DNA from: an uncultured Lachnospiraceae bacterium
GTDB lineage: Bacteria > Bacillota > Clostridia > Lachnospirales > Lachnospiraceae
Assembly: GCA_947589155.1 (NCBI GenBank)
Contig: CANQBH010000002.1
Span: 1-56,076, forward strand
Length of the DNA: 56,076 bases
Reading direction: 5' to 3'
The notes below the pieces were generated by a model. The model was not told where the DNA came from, did no database searches, and saw only the letters and a program-made list of their open reading frames with translations. Each line of letters begins with the position of its first letter. Positions within the stretch are counted from its first letter, which is position 1. Made by a program: the position numbers and the translations under genes. This document shows, piece by piece, positions 54,747-56,076 of this stretch.

Positions 54747-56076
54747 ATGACGGTACCGTATAACCACAAGGTGATCGAAAAAAAATGGAGAGAAGAATGG
54801 GAGAAGCATCCCGTCAACGTTGACGACGGGACAAAAGAAAAGTATTACTGCTTGGATATGTTCCCGTATCCGTCCGGCAACGGCCTGCATGTGGGCCACT
54901 GGAGGGGATATGTGATCTCCGACGTCTGGAGCCGCTATAAAATGATGCACAACTATTATGTGATCCATCCGATGGGATGGGACGCGTTCGGCCTTCCGGC
55001 GGAGAATTACGCAATCAAAAACGGCGTGCATCCGTCCGTTTCCACGGCGGAGAACGTGAAGAACATCAAGCGCCAGATCAACGAGATCTCCGCGATCTAC
55101 GACTGGGACATGGAGGTCAATACGACGGATCCGTCTTACTATAAGTGGACGCAGTGGATCTTCCTGCAGATGTTTAAGAAAGGCCTTGCTTACGAAAAGG
55201 AGATGCCGATCAACTGGTGTCCGTCCTGCAAGACCGGCCTTGCGAACGAAGAAGTGGTAAACGGCAAGTGCGAGCGGTGCGGCGCGGATGTAACAAAAAA
55301 GAATCTAAAGCAGTGGATGTTAAAGATCACGGCGTATGCCGACCGCCTGCTGGACGATCTGGAGCAGTTGGACTGGCCGGAAAAAGTCAAGAAGATGCAG
55401 ACCGAATGGATCGGCAAGAGTTACGGGGCGGAAGTGGATTTTCCGGTGGACGGAAGCGGCGAGAAGATCACCGTCTACACGACGCGGCCGGACACGCTGC
55501 ACGGCGCGACGTTTATGGTGCTTGCGCCGGAGCATGAACTTGCGAAAAAACTTGCGTCCGACGCGCAGCGGGAGGCGGTGGAAGACTACATCTATCAGAC
55601 GTCTCTGCGCTCCTCCGTGGACCGTATGCAGGATAAGGAAAAGACCGGCGTCTTCACCGGAAGTTATGCCGTCAATCCGTTAAACGGCGCGAAGGTGCCG
55701 ATCTGGCTTTCGGATTATGTTTTGGCGGATTACGGTACCGGCGCGATCATGTGCGTACCGGCGCATGACGACCGCGATTTTGCGTTTGCAAAAAAATTCG
55801 ATATCCCGATCGTTCAGGTCATCTCCAAAGACGGAAACGAGATCGAAGAAATGACGGAGGCCTATACCGAAGCCTCAGGGATCATGATAAATTCCGGCGA
55901 TTGGAACGGCATGGAGTCTTCCGTCCTGAAACGGGAAGCGCCGGAAATGATCGAGAAGATGGGCTTCGGAAGAAAGACGACGAATTATAAACTGCGCGAC
56001 TGGGTCTTTTCCAGACAGCGCTATTGGGGCGAGCCGATCCCGATCGTGCATTGCAAGAATTGCGGCGCGGTGCCGC
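54747..56076 (+). CDS. leuS: leucyl-tRNA synthetase (5' part)
   Basis: The ATG at 54747 follows AATAGGAGGAG. The frame stays open for 443 codons to the right edge of the window. The class I HIGH-type motif is PYPSGNGLHVGHWRG, with the zinc-binding region (CPSCKTG, CERCG) and the CP1 editing domain (TTRPDTLHGATFMVLAP, GAIMCVPAHDDRDFAFA). The KMSKS motif lies beyond the window. Confidence 0.97.
   Translation, partial: MTVPYNHKVIEKKWREEWEKHPVNVDDGTKEKYYCLDMFPYPSGNGLHVGHWRGYVISDVWSRYKMMHNYYVIHPMGWDAFGLPAENYAIKNGVHPSVSTAENVKNIKRQINEISAIYDWDMEVNTTDPSYYKWTQWIFLQMFKKGLAYEKEMPINWCPSCKTGLANEEVVNGKCERCGADVTKKNLKQWMLKITAYADRLLDDLEQLDWPEKVKKMQTEWIGKSYGAEVDFPVDGSGEKITVYTTRPDTLHGATFMVLAPEHELAKKLASDAQREAVEDYIYQTSLRSSVDRMQDKEKTGVFTGSYAVNPLNGAKVPIWLSDYVLADYGTGAIMCVPAHDDRDFAFAKKFDIPIVQVISKDGNEIEEMTEAYTEASGIMINSGDWNGMESSVLKREAPEMIEKMGFGRKTTNYKLRDWVFSRQRYWGEPIPIVHCKNCGAVP

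Overview
The window looks like a chromosomal segment of a Gram-positive anaerobe, most likely a Lachnospiraceae-type clostridium (Bacillota). The signs are strong AGGAGG-type ribosome sites before most genes, a CIRCE operator on groESL, an anaerobic (class III) ribonucleotide reductase with NrdR boxes, the Firmicute gene order signal peptidase / rbgA / rnhB, and short gaps or overlaps between co-directional genes. No rRNA, tRNA or CRISPR array was seen. The family assignment is inference from gene content; no database was consulted.

Layout. (1) 1-10.7 kb: a co-directional block of genes I cannot assign to any described system. It holds the tail of an upstream gene, a small coiled-coil protein, then, behind its own terminator and extended -10 promoter, a protein with a Hint (hedgehog/intein) autoprocessing domain, a 677-aa and a 587-aa protein that overlap, a 189-aa protein with a near-perfect Shine-Dalgarno, and a 1331-aa beta-rich protein ending in fibronectin-III-like modules. 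None has a signal peptide. This is the most novel part of the window. (2) 10.8-20.4 kb: housekeeping: a flavodoxin-type gene stub, two type I signal peptidases flanking rbgA, rnhB, a non-flagellar FliK-like/FlhB-like pair, a YraN-type nuclease, a YfiH-type protein, a PDZ/radical-SAM/DUF512 protein, der and plsY, closed by two back-to-back terminators. (3) 20.5-23.9 kb: a visibly AT-rich inserted island: serine recombinase, M.EcoRI-type adenine methyltransferase, and a DUF262-HNH nuclease, i.e. a probable restriction-modification unit. Its promoter region is bracketed by 15-bp inverted repeats. A decayed minus-strand ORF follows.

(4) 24-27.8 kb: nrdD-nrdG-dut plus a phosphoribosyltransferase-like gene, i.e. 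deoxynucleotide supply, under tandem NrdR boxes. (5) 27.9-36.1 kb: a type IIA topoisomerase pair (GyrB-like/GyrA-like, without a GyrA box) running into a folate operon folC-folE-HD protein-folP-folB/K, most of whose genes overlap or abut. (6) 36.1-43.1 kb: CPBP membrane protease, DUF308-like membrane protein, Mbeg1-like hydrolase, CIRCE-groES-groEL, a DegV protein, and purA. (7) 43.2-49.5 kb: a gliding-type ABC transporter with a fused permease/GldG-like protein, a flavodoxin, a minus-strand small membrane protein, a SEC-C protein and thrS. (8) 49.6-56.1 kb: a decayed chemoreceptor gene (one-base frameshift at the start and loss of the signalling tip), convergent aroA and tyrA on the minus strand, an exported InlB-repeat protein, and the 5' part of leuS, which runs off the window.

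Most genes are on the plus strand; only the 74-aa membrane protein, aroA, tyrA and the decayed ORF are on the minus strand. Start codons were moved from the longest reading frame to the position backed by a ribosome site and family N-terminus where the two differed; these choices are given in the entries.
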